From NCBI GenBank assembly GCA_963576785.1, contig OY756141.1, forward strand, positions 434,001 through 498,000: 64,000 bases of DNA, read 5' to 3'. The position numbers and the translations under genes were made by a program. The stretch comes from Chlorophyllum brunneum. Taxonomy: Eukaryota; Basidiomycota; Agaricomycetes; Agaricales; Agaricaceae. The notes under the pieces were generated by a model that did not search any database, was not told the origin of the DNA, and worked only from the letters and a program-made list of their open reading frames with translations. Of the stretch, positions 49,759-61,458 are shown piece by piece (position 1 is the stretch's first letter; the number at the start of each line of letters is the position of its first letter).

Positions 49759-52238
49759 TCAGTCAATATTGAAACTCTCCCAAGCCTTGGCTTCCTTCTC
49801 CGCTAGATGACCCTGTTCCATGATAACAGCCGCTACATGATCACCTCTCGGAACCAATTTATAAGGCAACGACGCCGGAGGGCCAAATCTCCCATGCAAA
49901 TATTGACGTCCGGCAGGATTCGAAGAATCCTCAAGAGCAACAAAATCAAACGCCCAAAGAATCCTGATAAACCACTTATAGTCCAGTACATGGATCAAGT
50001 GAAGGTTTGCTTACTTGGATATTAGCGAGAAAAGCTGATCAACAGCGACGTATTGCCCAGGACAAACTCGACGTCCAAATCCGAAGGTTATGTTGTAGTT
50101 TCTTAATGACGGATCCTCATCGTCCAAAAACCGTTCAGGCTTGAATTCCTCTGGATCTGGGAATAGCTAGGTAAGATCGATATGAGTTCTTGATCATTAT
50201 ATTATTCATGATCGATTGATTAATCGCACCTCAGAGTTTCGCGTCATTGCACTAGAGTTTCGGATGAGCGTTAAACTTCCGATTGAATACAGGTGTCGTA
50301 TACTCACTAGATATTCGCAATTACGGTACTACCAGCGGGTATAAACATGCCGTCATAGACATCATCCTCAGTAACGGCATGCGGCAAACCAACTGGGGCG
50401 AACGGGTGCCATCTAAAAACCAAACAGGTTTTAATCCATGTAGCTTGTAGAAAGAGATAGTGAGGTAACTCACCGTAAGATTTCTTTGATGACGGCCCGG
50501 AGATAGGGTAAAGAACTCGCATCTTCAAAATCAGGCAATCTGTGAATCCCAATTACAGAGTCTAATTCCTCTTGTGCTTTCTTCATGGCCTGTGGGAACA
50601 AGACAGCAGCCACTTTTTAGAAAACGGCGTGAGGACGAGTAATAAAACTGCGTGTAAAATACATACAAGCAAAAGCCTCAAATGTTCCAAGAGTCTGAAA
50701 ACAATGAGCAACTCGACACATTCCACTGGTAACGGATTAATAAAGTGCTTTACCGTTGAAACGCCAGCAGCATATGGGGCTCCTGCCAGAAGCGCAAGCT
50801 CGAGATCATCAAAACAATACTTGTGCTGTCTCTCAAGAATACGTGAGCCGGTACCAAGCAAGGAAAGTCCTTTGTTAATGGCTTTTTTTGTCCGGTCCAT
50901 GGCGGTCATGTAGAACCGCTCTTCTGTATTTCCTTCTTTATCAGCTTCTTTCCGAAACCACTGCAAAGGCGTCTTGAAGAATGTAATTTCCTCAACGGGA
51001 TTAATCTTGAGAAAATAGCGCTTACGGGTAGTTGGAGAAGTATCGGAAACTGTGTTGGTGTTGAGTACAACTCCCGGTGATGCAACGACAAACTTACATG
51101 ATCAACCAGATGACTTCCTGGTAAGCTGAGAAGACGAGGCTGGAATTCAGTTCCCAAATCGCACCCTGCACGATATTGACTACTGACGAGTGTCTGGGTG
51201 AACGTTTCGGTGGTGTTACTTATAATCTTTAAGAAACGGTAACTTACTGTACGAAAACTATCATCCAGTACCCAGTCAGCCACTACCGCATCCCACAAAT
51301 TACCACACACTTACATCTATCTAAATTATCATAGAACTTGACTTGATTCGAACCCAAACGATCAACGCGTTGACCAAATGATGCACAGAACGCTACGGAA
51401 TGAATCACTCTGAATGCGATCCCCAGTTCAGCAAATGTACACTATTTAAAAAAATCACAAATTATATACGTACCTTTGTACATGTCTTTTATACTTCTTG
51501 TAATCGGGTTCGAGTAATAAATCCCGTAACATGAGTTTTGCTTCCATATTCTCAAGTGGTCTAAAACTCTTTGAAGCATTCGTACCCAACGTCGTACTCA
51601 TAATCTACACACAAGTCAGAAAATGGTCACACACACACTCAAAAAAAAACAAAGGGGACTGACGGTTCTGAATCTCCTCAACTTTGTCCCAGTTTGTAAT
51701 AGTGATCCTTTCGATCCTCGAAAACAAATCTCTCCTCTTCAAATACAAGTTAACCATCATATCCTCCGACCAAAAAAAAAAAAAAGAGAGAGCTTACGCG
51801 ATGATATTCCTAGGTCGGCTAGAATAGATATTTCCTCTCTTCTCCAACAACTCAACCGCAGCTTGTGAACTCCCAAGAACTATCCTCCACAAATCAATTT
51901 TCTTAAGGTAGGAAAATCTTTAAGAACAAACCTATTGTGGGTTTCCCAAATTGCACTAAATCCATAATTGACATCACAGAACCTAAGAAAAGATCATCAC
52001 ATTAGTTTACTGTCAAGTAAAGCTTTTTTTTTTCTTTTTCTTTTTCTTTTCAAAACAACTTACCGTACTCTTTACTCCATCGCATCAATTTCACAGCAAA
52101 CAACTCTTTACTTCGACTTTCCAATAAACGAGTTAGAAATGAAGGTCCGGGTGGTAATCTCTTCAAGGAGATTTTGAGTCTTGGAACTAGGATGAGAATC
52201 CCGATTGAGATGAGGAGAAGGTATAAGAGTGTGATCAT
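49759..52238 (-). CDS. Cytochrome P450 monooxygenase (copy 2)
   Basis: Multi-exon paralogue of the P450 at 16.9-19.3 kb, with the same exon plan. The start at 52238 gives a membrane anchor (MITLLYLLLISIGILILVP) and hinge LPPGPSFLTRLL. Conserved parts in order: QFGKPTI, GTKLRRFR, RVIHSVAFCASFGQR, FPILLQLP, the I-helix piece PYAAGVSTTLGTF, the K-helix KEILR, FKPERFL, the heme loop FGFGRRVCPGQ (about 50070-50100), and the last exon ending KAWESFNID (stop 49759-49761). All exons can be joined without a frame break. As in copy 1, Ser replaces the acidic I-helix residue. Introns contain A/T-rich tracts (for example near 51770 and 52030). Substrate unknown. Confidence 0.83.
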
Positions 52239-52576
52239 GTGCGTGAAGGGGTTGAGTTAAGAAGGAGAGGAAAGGATTAATCCAACATGTGCAGGTATTT
52301 ATTTATGTGCCGGTTATGACGGTCAATCGCTGATAAGCAACGCGGGTTAGTTGATCACGAGTTGTGTAGTTATATCACTGGGTGGGAGTGCTCTTTGTGG
52401 GTGTCTCGTAAAAAGATTAAGCGTTGTCGTGCGACCTATACGGATTAAAAATAGTTAATCAAGGGTATAGGAACCGTGGATTTCATCATCCCTGTGACGT
52501 AGGGTGTGAGTTCCCACCATATGAAAATAATTGATTTGCATTCACAAACTCAGGATTCACCATTATCAATATACCT

Positions 52577-54238
52577 CTACAACGCACCCCCACCTTTACC
52601 ACCACCAGATCTACCAACAATATCCATCAACGTATCCGTCACATCCCTCCCCTTCCCCTTCCCACTCTTCTTCCCATTCCCCGCACCCTCCACACTCCCC
52701 ATCAAAGCCCTCCTCGCATAATTCTCTCTACTCTTATCCCTAAACCTCGCAAATGAACTTCCATACGGTACAACATTATCTCCAATCCCACCACCAGGAG
52801 AATATCTAGGTCTAGCAACATTAATAACACTATGTGCTGAATATTCGTACGATCCTGGACGATGTGGGTTAATGAGGTTACGTTTTGACCAAGGGAGTTC
52901 TGAGACGACTTCGGTGTCTAGGGAAGTTGTGGAGAGAAGTTTGGATGGACGTTGTTTGTGAGCAGAGTAAGCGACCACTTTTGGTGGTGTACGAAGTGTA
53001 AGACGTGTCATGCGGAAATTGGATTGACTGTTTTCGAGGTTGAGAGTGTCGGTGGTGGTGGTGGTGGAGGAAGTGCCCTCGGTGTTGGTGGTAGTCTTGG
53101 ATGCAGGAACACGAACACCAGCTTCAGTATTGGGGTAATAAAAAGGAATTTTGATACCCGCAGCTTTGGGTGGTATTCTCGCCACTATACCACCGAAAAG
53201 CGCAACGAAATCATCAACATGTCGATTTTTCCAACGATATTCGTGTGCGAAAGTGGAGTTGTGTTTTGGTTCGACTTGGAGTACGAGACCTGGTTGAGGA
53301 CGTGTGGTGAGGAGTGAATCGAGTGGGGAAGGATGAGTGTAGGTGAGTCCTCCGACGCGATGTGGTTGGCCTTCGATCTTGGTTGACGACGTATCACCAT
53401 CCTCCGAATAATCCTCAGCAAAATACTTGCTTAGGAACCTCCTATGCAATTTCTGCGCTGGATTCTGAGCCGCGACGAATAATAAAAATTGATCGCCCTC
53501 CATTTCGTCCATCTCTGCGTCAATCTGACTTTGAGTGGGCTCTGGAAGATCTTGGGCTTGAGCTTCGGCTTTGCGTTGGGCAGTGTAACGGGATTTATGT
53601 TGTTCAATAAGGTAACAACGGAATTGGGGACCGAGTTGACGAAGTTTGTTGAGGTAACGTTGGAATTGGTGTGGAGAGAGCGATTCAATATTGAGTTGGG
53701 CGTGATTACCGGCTGTTTCGAGTGGGGATGTGGATATAGGTTTTGGTAAAGGACGACGAGAACCGTATCGACCTGGTCCTTGTCTACCATACGCATCCAA
53801 ATTATCCATCGCCGTTGAAGTTTCCTGTGGTTCATTTCGTCGAGGGTAATCGTATTCTGCGAATTCAGAATCGATAAGCCATTGGGTTTTGGCCTCTCCT
53901 AAACCTTTATCCCAAGCTTGACCCGGCATGGGACGGGGACAAACACCCATTTCCTCGACACGTTTGACAAATTTGACTTGGGCCTCGGCATTGTTCCACT
54001 CGGTGAAATGAGCGGGATGTTCGAATGTAGCAAGTGAGATGTAACTGTCTTTGTAGGGCATAGGAACAGCCCGTTTGAGACCATAGTTTCCTCTGCGGGC
54101 GTAGGCAGGGGGGGCGGTGTAGGTCTGTGCGATGGCTGGGTCATAGGATGCGAAACGGGAACGGTGAAGCAGTTCAGAGAAAGCTGAGGCGGGTGCTCTG
54201 GTGGCTGCACTAGCCACAGTTGCACTGGCCACCGCCAT
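52577..54238 (-). CDS. MRP51: Mitochondrial small ribosomal subunit protein bS1m (Mrp51-like)
   Basis: Intronless, 553 residues. The N-terminus (MAVASATVASAATRAPASAF, then a Leu/Arg-rich stretch) is a plausible mitochondrial targeting signal. Family-like segments: ELLHRSRFASYDPAIAQTYT, RRGNYGLKRAVP, YISLATFEHPAHFTEWNNAE, and near the C-terminus HSVINVARPRYSPGG. Fungal Mrp51/bS1m binds mRNA leaders on the mitoribosome. The middle has a Thr-rich low-complexity insert, and the C-terminus is Gly/Lys-rich. It lies upstream of P450 copy 2 on the same strand (338 bp gap) and is divergent from the sugar transporter. Assignment is by remembered family resemblance. Confidence 0.75.
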   Translation of the reverse strand: MAVASATVASAATRAPASAFSELLHRSRFASYDPAIAQTYTAPPAYARRGNYGLKRAVPMPYKDSYISLATFEHPAHFTEWNNAEAQVKFVKRVEEMGVCPRPMPGQAWDKGLGEAKTQWLIDSEFAEYDYPRRNEPQETSTAMDNLDAYGRQGPGRYGSRRPLPKPISTSPLETAGNHAQLNIESLSPHQFQRYLNKLRQLGPQFRCYLIEQHKSRYTAQRKAEAQAQDLPEPTQSQIDAEMDEMEGDQFLLFVAAQNPAQKLHRRFLSKYFAEDYSEDGDTSSTKIEGQPHRVGGLTYTHPSPLDSLLTTRPQPGLVLQVEPKHNSTFAHEYRWKNRHVDDFVALFGGIVARIPPKAAGIKIPFYYPNTEAGVRVPASKTTTNTEGTSSTTTTTDTLNLENSQSNFRMTRLTLRTPPKVVAYSAHKQRPSKLLSTTSLDTEVVSELPWSKRNLINPHRPGSYEYSAHSVINVARPRYSPGGGIGDNVVPYGSSFARFRDKSRENYARRALMGSVEGAGNGKKSGKGKGRDVTDTLMDIVGRSGGGKGGGAL

Positions 54239-54791
54239 TGTGACCGGAAGTGTTGTCGCTTCACAAGCGTTTTTCGCGTTTGAAGGTCACGTGACACGTC
54301 TTCGGAAGTACCCGGGGGTGTATATAACGTTATTTTTTCGTTGATCAGGGTTCTTTCTTTAAACCCAACGGCGTTCAAATTACTGTCCTTCCTGTGTTCA
54401 AGGAGGGGAGGACGGTCCAGACAAGCGTCGGAGAGCGAGGTTGAAGGCTCAAAAACAATCTTTGCTGATTGCTCCTCCCTATGGTCGAGGAGTGAGGACG
54501 CAGGATCACCTGGAGGAATTTCTACATATATTTAGTGTAGTGAGTGTCTTTTTCTGATACTGTAACACAGTGTGGGCCTGGGATGATGATCCTGGTAAAA
54601 GAACGCAGCCTGTTTGTTTCACGGTTGCGGGTGGAGAAGTAAAGGCGAGGCTGAGGCTCACACTGGAGTGCTGGTGGAGTGATCTAGTGCTGATTTGGAC
54701 AGGTGTAATGTAGAGTAGATCAGGGAAGCGTGGGAATGGGTAGTTTTGAGAATAATATCACTGTGAACGACTTTTCTGCAACTGACGCGAG
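54239..54791. promoter_or_regulatory. Divergent promoter region of MRP51-like and nucleotide-sugar transporter genes
   Basis: 553 bp between the two start codons. No convincing gene inside and no specific element named. Confidence 0.45.
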
Positions 54792-56485
54792 ATGCACCAC
54801 CGCCCGCTGCCCACCGTCCGCTCCTCGTCGTCTCTCCCGTCGCCCCTCCACAGCCCGGCCTCGTCGCCGCGCCTCTCTCCGCTCCTCCCGCCCCCCGCCT
54901 TTACCTATCCCGAAAAGTCCCTCCATGCCGTCCCCAGCCCCGACCCACCGCCCCCTCCGTCCGTCTGCGGCCTCCCGCTCAAATACCTCTCGTCTGTCTT
55001 TTTCTTGTCTGCACGCCTTGTCTGCTCATCTTTGCTTCCAGTCTCGTCACGCTGGCCGTGCAGAACGCCGCACTCGCCATCGTAATGCACTACTCGCGCA
55101 TCTCCACCCCTCCTGAACTCTCCTACTCCCCCGCCTCTGCTGTCCTCCTCAACGAGATTCTCAAGGGCGCTATCTCCTTTGTCATCGCCCTCTACACCAC
55201 CGCTACCTCGTCCAATGATTTTCCACGCTATACCTCTCCCCTCAAAAAACTCTCCAACGTCTTTACCTCTGTTTGTTCTGACATATTCAGTCCAGACTGT
55301 TGGAAACTCTCCATCCCCGCCATCCTCTATGTCGTCCAAAATTCTCTCCAGTTCGTTGCCATCGCCAATCTCCCCGTCGCGACGTTTCAGGTCACGTATC
55401 AAATGAAAATCCTCACTACCGCTGCTTTTTCCGTCGCACTCCTTCGTCGAAAACTCTCAACTACAAAATGGCTTTCCTTGTTCTTTTTGGCCATTGGAGT
55501 CGGCATTGTTCAGATTCAGTCGGCGTCGTCGAATGCTCATCGGTCGCCAGCCAAGGATATGCCCGTTGGCAGCGCCCATGACTTCAAAGTCCATGTCATG
55601 GACCCGCTCAAGGGTTTCGGCGCCGTCACAGCCGCCTGTTTTACTTCGGGTCTCGCGGGTGTGTATTTTGAGATGGTGCTGAAAAATTCCAAAGCCGATT
55701 TATGGGTTCGAAACGTTCAACTCTCACTCTTTTCACTCATCCCTGCCTTCCTACCTATCATATACTCCCCACCCCACCCTACCCCCAACGGCTTCATCGC
55801 CGACCTTTTCAAACACTTTGGTGCCTGGGCATGGGCAACCGTATCTGTCCAAGTTTTCGGCGGTCTCGTCACGGCTGTAGTCATCAAATATTCTGACAAC
55901 ATCATGAAAGGTTTCGCGACCAGTCTATCCATCGTTTTATCCTTCCTCGCCAGTGTCGTCTTGTTCGATTTCCGAATTTCATGGAGTTTCGTCATCGGCG
56001 CATCAACAGTCTTAACCGCAACTTGGATGTACAACCAACCACCAGGAAAAGAACCCATCTCCATCGTCCTCACCAGTTCTTCCATCTCCAGTACTTCTTC
56101 AGGAGGATCAAGTTCAGGCAAAACCACACCATTTCCTGGGACACCTATTTCTTCGGATATGCCTATCCTAGGTCACCTCGATTCGACATCGCTCAGTAGT
56201 ACGAAACGCAAAAAAACTAAAGCGTCGCCGTTTGCGAGCCCGAGGATGTTGGCTAGTGCGCTTGGTATAGTTTCTGAGAAGGATAAAGATTCTTCTACGG
56301 GGGGTCCGAATTTATCTCCGACGGGAGGAGGATACGGAGAAATGTTGGATACGTCGAGGTATAATTACGCACCATATGGATCTCCTTGGCCGTCTAGACC
56401 GCCTTCGAGGATTCCATCCAGGGCTCCGACACCGACATTGGAACAAGGTGAAGCCGGGAATGTTGGAAGAGGAGATGGAGCGTGA
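54792..56485 (+). CDS. UDP-galactose-type nucleotide-sugar transporter (SLC35A-like)
   Basis: Two exons (54792-54991 and 55042-56485) encode 547 residues. Exon 1 is a Ser/Pro-rich cytosolic tail ending GLPLKYLS. The splice continues as LVTLAVQNAALAIVMHYSRI, the typical first membrane helix of UDP-Gal/UDP-GlcNAc/CMP-sialate carriers. Further hallmarks: VLLNEILKGAISF, AILYVVQNSLQFVAIANLPV, FQVTYQMKILTTAAFS, GLAGVYFEMVLKNSKADLWVRNVQLSLFS (in overlapping parts), and VVIKYSDNIMKGFATSLSIV. About ten membrane helices are predicted. A long Ser/Thr/Pro-rich C-terminal tail of roughly 180 residues follows. Expected site: Golgi membrane, importing nucleotide sugar for glycosylation. Exact substrate not determined. 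Confidence 0.9.
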
Positions 56486-59270
56486 TCATGATCATGATGA
56501 ATCCTGTGTGTTATGATATACGAAATCTTTTGTGTCCTTTGTGATGAATCTGGATGGTCTCTCTCTCTTTCTATATTTCTGGTTTTGGTTGTACGTCATG
56601 ACTCTTTTTTCTCTTTCAACAATTTTTCTTTTCCGCATTTCGCATTTCGCGTTTCGGTACCCTTGACTTTTGACTTTCCTTCGAAATCTAGTACAGACCT
56701 ACTACTAAAACGTAAACCCCTTTTGATACCCCTCCCAAACTACTTCGACTAGTTTTTTTTTTACTTATATATTTTTTCTGTCAACGATGAATATTACTCA
56801 ATTACTTGCTATTTAGTTGTGTTTCTTTACAGCGTAGAGTAATAATATCTTTTTTTGAGAATTAGACTCTTTCTTTTGTGTATGTGCTCTTTACTTTACT
56901 TTTTTTATTTTGGTATAGTTGATTAACTTTTTTTTATATGAAATGAGATGAATCATGATGATTTCGTGGTATTTGAGAATGGGTGCAGTAATTGGGGGAT
57001 ATATGAGAATAATAAGATAAAAAAAGGGAGGGAGAGGAAGGAAAAGTATATTTCTGTTGGTTGTTTTCACTAGCATGTCTGCCATATACTTAGTAGACTC
57101 TTTTTGCCACCCCTCTAATAGGTGATAAATAATGTTGTATATTATTTCTTAAGTAAAAATGTGAATACACTATGGTAGAAAAAGAAAAAAACTTGTTCTA
57201 CTTTGCAGAAAATATTATAGTGACCCTAGCCTGGTCCTAAGCTAGAGTGGTATGTATCAACTGATGAACTTGTAAATTGTGCCAAAGGAGGACTTCTCAG
57301 TCCCAACTTTCTAATATGGGTGTACACTGGAGTTGTTACTCTAAATGAGCCTGTACTTCTAACAAGCAAGTTTATTTCAACTCAGAGAGTGACAAAGAAG
57401 AGCTTAGCAATCAAGGTTCTTAAGTTCTCAGTATTGTTTAGATAAAAGCTCATATTGAGTCTCCACCTAACCAAGTAGAAAACAATATTTCTACATGGTG
57501 GTTTTGACTAGTTTAAATACTACAACCAGTATCTATTTTATGTAAGCAATAAGAAGAATTTGTATTCTAGTTATAGTTAAGAAGTTCTTGATAGAACTCT
57601 GTCAAAACTCTAATTAGACTATTTCAGATATTGAGGCTTAGCTTGGAAGAAGTTATGGGGCTTTTTCTTACTATTCAAAGATTAGAAAAACTTCTATCTA
57701 AAATTAGAATAGAAGTTTTGGAAATGACATAGAACATAGTCCTAATAATAGATTAACTATTATTAAACAATAGTCATGAGCAAGATAAAATAAAAACCAA
57801 AGAAAGAAAAGATAAAAAAAAGTCATAACTTGGAACAAATGTAAGATGTATATATGTTAAGTACAATACTAAAGACAAGAATACAGTCCTTATAGAATGG
57901 TGAACCAGATGGATAGGAGACCTTGACTTTAGCTTATGTGCTGCACCCCTCCGAGTATTGTAGTGGTCTTCACTTAGATAACCTCTTGTCACTAGGATAA
58001 AGGTCAGACACAGATAGTGGACAAGTAGAAGGATTACTTGTATAGTAGAGAATGGTAGAAGAAGTTTAGCCAGAGACTAAGTTGATAATCAGACTACCAA
58101 ATACAAGTGTACAAAGGACTACTTATATACTAGTAGTGGAAAAGTATTGGAAAGTCAATGGACAAGATAACAGAGTAACTAGATGGAAAAGAGTAAGAAA
58201 AACATCATATGATATTGGTAACAGGAATATGACATAATAACATGACAGGTAATACTGAAGAATAGAGTAATAGGAATCAGAATGTAAAAAAGAACAAGAT
58301 GGACAAAAGTAGACAGAAATAAATATAAGAAAGGTTGATTGATAAGTCTAGAACAAAGATAAGTATAATCAGTAAGTGATCCTTTATACAAGCTGAACTA
58401 AGGTAGAATTGTATCTGTGTACAGGCATGTAAGTTCTGGTTGTAACAATATAAAAGAAAAGGTTTTTTTCAGATTTTGTAGTACTACAAGATGGGACATT
58501 TTTGGAAAAAGAAAAAGAGAGAGAGAAAAAGCTTTTTTGTTTGATAAGAGTGTCATTGTATACTATGTCTGAATTTATATAGTTTTCAGTTACTTATGTA
58601 AAACTTATTTAAAAACATTGTAAACATAATTTACATAGTTCCTAGAAACTATGTAAAACCTATGTAAAAAAGAATAAAGCTGTGTAGGACTACAGGAGCC
58701 TATAGTAAATATGAACAAACAATGTTTTGTGCCAGTCCCTAGGATGCATTAGGGGTTGTTCAAGTTTCAGTGAAAACATCGGAACAACAATTAAATAAGC
58801 TAAGCATCCTGGGCTGGGTAGAAGTCTGGTACCAACTGTACATTGTACTTACAAGTCTAATATCCATAGTCACCCATCAGTCATGTCAGCTGACTTTGGA
58901 TGTACTTCTACCTTACAAACATGAGATCACATTCGAGTAGACAAGTGCCTCATGTGCATCAATTTGGCTGTCAAGTGTGTGGACGGGATAATATGTGCCT
59001 AGGGGGAGTACGACATAGTACATAATCAGAATCTATGCTGTGGTGTGCTTAGCTATGATGGGGGTTAAAAGAAGGGGGAGAGTGAGAGTATAACTGTACA
59101 ATTAACAAGTAAGCATCCATGAAGGGGATGTTCATCCGGCAGCAGTCAACGAGGTGTCGTCTACAACTGTATCGTTCTGAAGCATCCTCTTATGGGCCTA
59201 CATTTGTGCGATCGACTCGAAGGGGCTATCATTTCCTCAAGTATTTTTGTAACATCTGCAATTCTGGGCA
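56486..59270. repeat. AT-rich, almost CpG-free block, probably decayed repeat
   Basis: The first few hundred bases are a T-rich 3' flank of the transporter gene. From about 56967 to 58776 I find a single CpG (57952). TpG and CpA are common, as expected if methylated cytosines in CpG mutated to T over a long time. No intact gene is present; frames are short. A hairpin with 11-bp arms sits at 58630-58657, and TATGTAAAAC-type words recur nearby. The most likely origin is an old methylated transposon, but no family can be named. Confidence 0.6.
58630..58657. repeat. 11-bp inverted repeat
   Basis: TTTACATAGTT and AACTATGTAAA flank a 6-nt loop. A related word (TATGTAAAAC) occurs near 58594 and again just after the hairpin. 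It could be a terminus or subunit of the decayed repeat. Confidence 0.5.
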
Positions 59271-61163
59271 TCAGGCAGAAGCAGCTTGAATGACTGTCCC
59301 ACGGACCTTGTTCCATTGTAAGCAATTAAAGAAGTAAAGTGGTCATATATCATACCTTGCTCTCTGTGCAGACATGCATCTGACTTTCTGAAAAATCAAT
59401 GAGACACAATCCACCTCCATGAACGCGGCCAATATTCCATGGTTCAATGTCACCATGTACTATTCTGATGCAGTGGAGGTCTTGTACCAACTTGTATACT
59501 TGGGATCTACAGGAAACCTGTTCATCTGAAGAGAGTAATTGTGACTGCTACCACTTACTGTTTGTGGGCACTGAGTTCTCCCCAGTCGTTCAAGACGTCA
59601 TCGCACAAATCAAGGATAAGGACATCAACACATTTACCCTCAAATGCTCTGTAGCAGCGCGGGGTGGTGCGATTTTGTAACTGACCTGATTGATACGCCT
59701 TTTCCAGGCTAAGGTAAACATTGAATTCGTGACAAAGTTGTTGTTGATTTCCTGCATCAGAAGTGCCCAATACCTCGACAACTTTAGCGGCGAATGAGTC
59801 ACTACCATTGTCAAACCGACATTCCCAGACAGTGCCAGTCGACCCTGATCCTACAAAGCAGGTAAGCCACAGGCGCTCTTTGCCGCTCCCAGTACACTGT
59901 GGGAGGACGAGTGTGTTGCTCAGCATGCTATAGAGATGCATCCATACTTGGAAATCCTCAGACGAATTCGGGGAAGACGAAGTAACCTAAGAGTAGATAA
60001 GCAAGCCAAGCAATAAAATCTGTCCAGAAATGGGCGAACAATTAGCTCAAACTCGGTATTCTCCTTGGCGCAGCTATGGGGGGCTGAGTAGCTGGTAGTG
60101 GTCATTCTGCTTGAGCTGTCTGGATACAGTCCCGAGTGATCGTCATTGTCGCCTTCAGATGATGGACTGCTGTCTTCTTCCTTGATATCATCAAGTCCCA
60201 TGGTTAAAATGTATGCGCTGGGCTCGACAGCAAAACCCTTGACAATAGATAAAATAGCACCAAGGAAAGCTCGAAAAGGTACCGATGAGTCTTCAATACT
60301 GATCATTGGCAAGTACGCAAGATAAGGATGGTTGTCACTCCTCACAAGGCGGCACACAATCCAATAATTGTGGCAGGTGAGAAACAGCCATTCCATCTTT
60401 CTCAAACCTAAGTACACTGTGGCCTGCACCTTTCCGTGAGAACAAATATTGTAATGGACAGAATATAGCACACTCACCTTGGAAAGCAGTCTTGGTACGA
60501 GATCCAGACTAGAAGCCGATTTCAACATGATGCCGTGTGCTGGTAGCAACTTGCCAGCTTTCTTCATGACCGATAGTGATTTTGCCTCACAGAGTACTTG
60601 CGGTTGACTGTCTACTAGCACAAGGTAGTCAACCTTAGACCTACTTCCTGCGACCGAGTGTTCAGATTTGGTCTCGAAATCAGAGTGATCATATGTTGCC
60701 AAACACCAACGCGCGGCTTCGAAAAACCCTTTGTCTAATAGCTTCCGACTCTTTGTGATGAATTAGACCAAATTGCTGGACCTTGGTGGAAAATAAACAC
60801 CTCTATTTCATTTCCATTGCTAGCCCATGCTCAATCCTCTCTATCATCCGCGACTTGCAATTTAGGGGAAAAATGCCAAGAAAGATAATTTTCATTGGTC
60901 ACTGTTAAAGGAGCATCATCAAGGATGTCCTTGAGCATCTTGCAAAGGTTTGGAAAAAGAGCATCATCTCTCACAGCACATCCAGCCTTCTACTCTCTCT
61001 CAAGGAGACCAAGGTCAACGTCAGATATATTGGTAGTCTGCGAGGTCTGAACTTCATCAGAATGAGGAAATGGGAACTTGGCATGTTCAACAAGGAAATT
61101 GTGCAGTTTCATGATGGGCTCAAACAAGCTTGTACAGTAGTGCAAAGAAGTGTAGTTGTGGAT
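59271..61163 (-). pseudogene. Decayed nuclease-kinase fusion gene (PD-(D/E)XK-like plus protein-kinase-like)
   Basis: Minus strand. The N-terminal frame (61163-60830) reads IHNYTSLHYCTSLFEP, MKLHNFLVEHAKFPF and YLSWHFSPKLQVADD, but has an in-frame TAG at 60992-60990 and runs straight into the LTR at 61163. The next part (from about 60760) gives RKLLDKGFFEAARWC, then SKVDYLVL...VLCEAKS, whose Asp and Glu-x-Lys fit a PD-(D/E)XK nuclease core. After further exons, a kinase-like domain shows a glycine loop (GSGSTGTVWECRF), AAKVVEVL, HGDIEPWNI as catalytic loop (HGD instead of HRD) and LIDFSES in place of DFG, ending near 59271. This pairing recalls Crinkler-type and related fungal proteins. Exon borders are partly uncertain. 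An internal start at 60702 could still give a shorter product. Confidence 0.6.
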
Positions 61164-61457
61164 TGTTATGAACTATAGTTAGAACGTTCATTTCTATCTT
61201 GTGCCCGTTACCTCGTGTACCCTCATACTTGTTTCACTCCCCGTTCCATCCCCTGTTTCATCCCTAAAGGCTATGCCTCCTATCTGACTCATTTACTCGT
61301 CTCTCTTATTATTAGTTGCCACTACTAGTATATAAAGTGTAGTAATACTTGATGTATTCCTTACACTTTACCAATCATATCATCCCTTCTTCCTTTCTCT
61401 ACTTCCTTTCCTTTATCCAAAGGCTTGCAACCTGAGTCAGAGACTAAGGTCATAACA
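61164..61457 (+). repeat. 5' LTR of the gypsy element
   Basis: 294 bp, bounded by TGTTATGA at 61164-61171 and its exact inverted copy TCATAACA at 61450-61457, the usual TG...CA ends. It contains a TATA box (TATATAAA, 61329-61336) and a pyrimidine-rich stretch near 61380-61430. The right boundary is immediately followed by a PBS-like sequence. The second LTR is not in the window, so the borders rest on the inverted ends and the PBS. Confidence 0.75.
61329..61336 (+). promoter_or_regulatory. TATA box in the LTR
   Basis: TATATAAA within the 5' LTR. Transcription would be expected to start about 25-35 bp downstream, near 61360, which is where the sequence complementary to the primer-binding site begins. 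Confidence 0.55.
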
Positions 61458-61458
61458 T

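Noticed and set aside
54341..54535. 64-codon frame upstream of the sugar transporter
   Set aside because: Lies in the divergent promoter and has no motif; probably untranslated or a chance frame.
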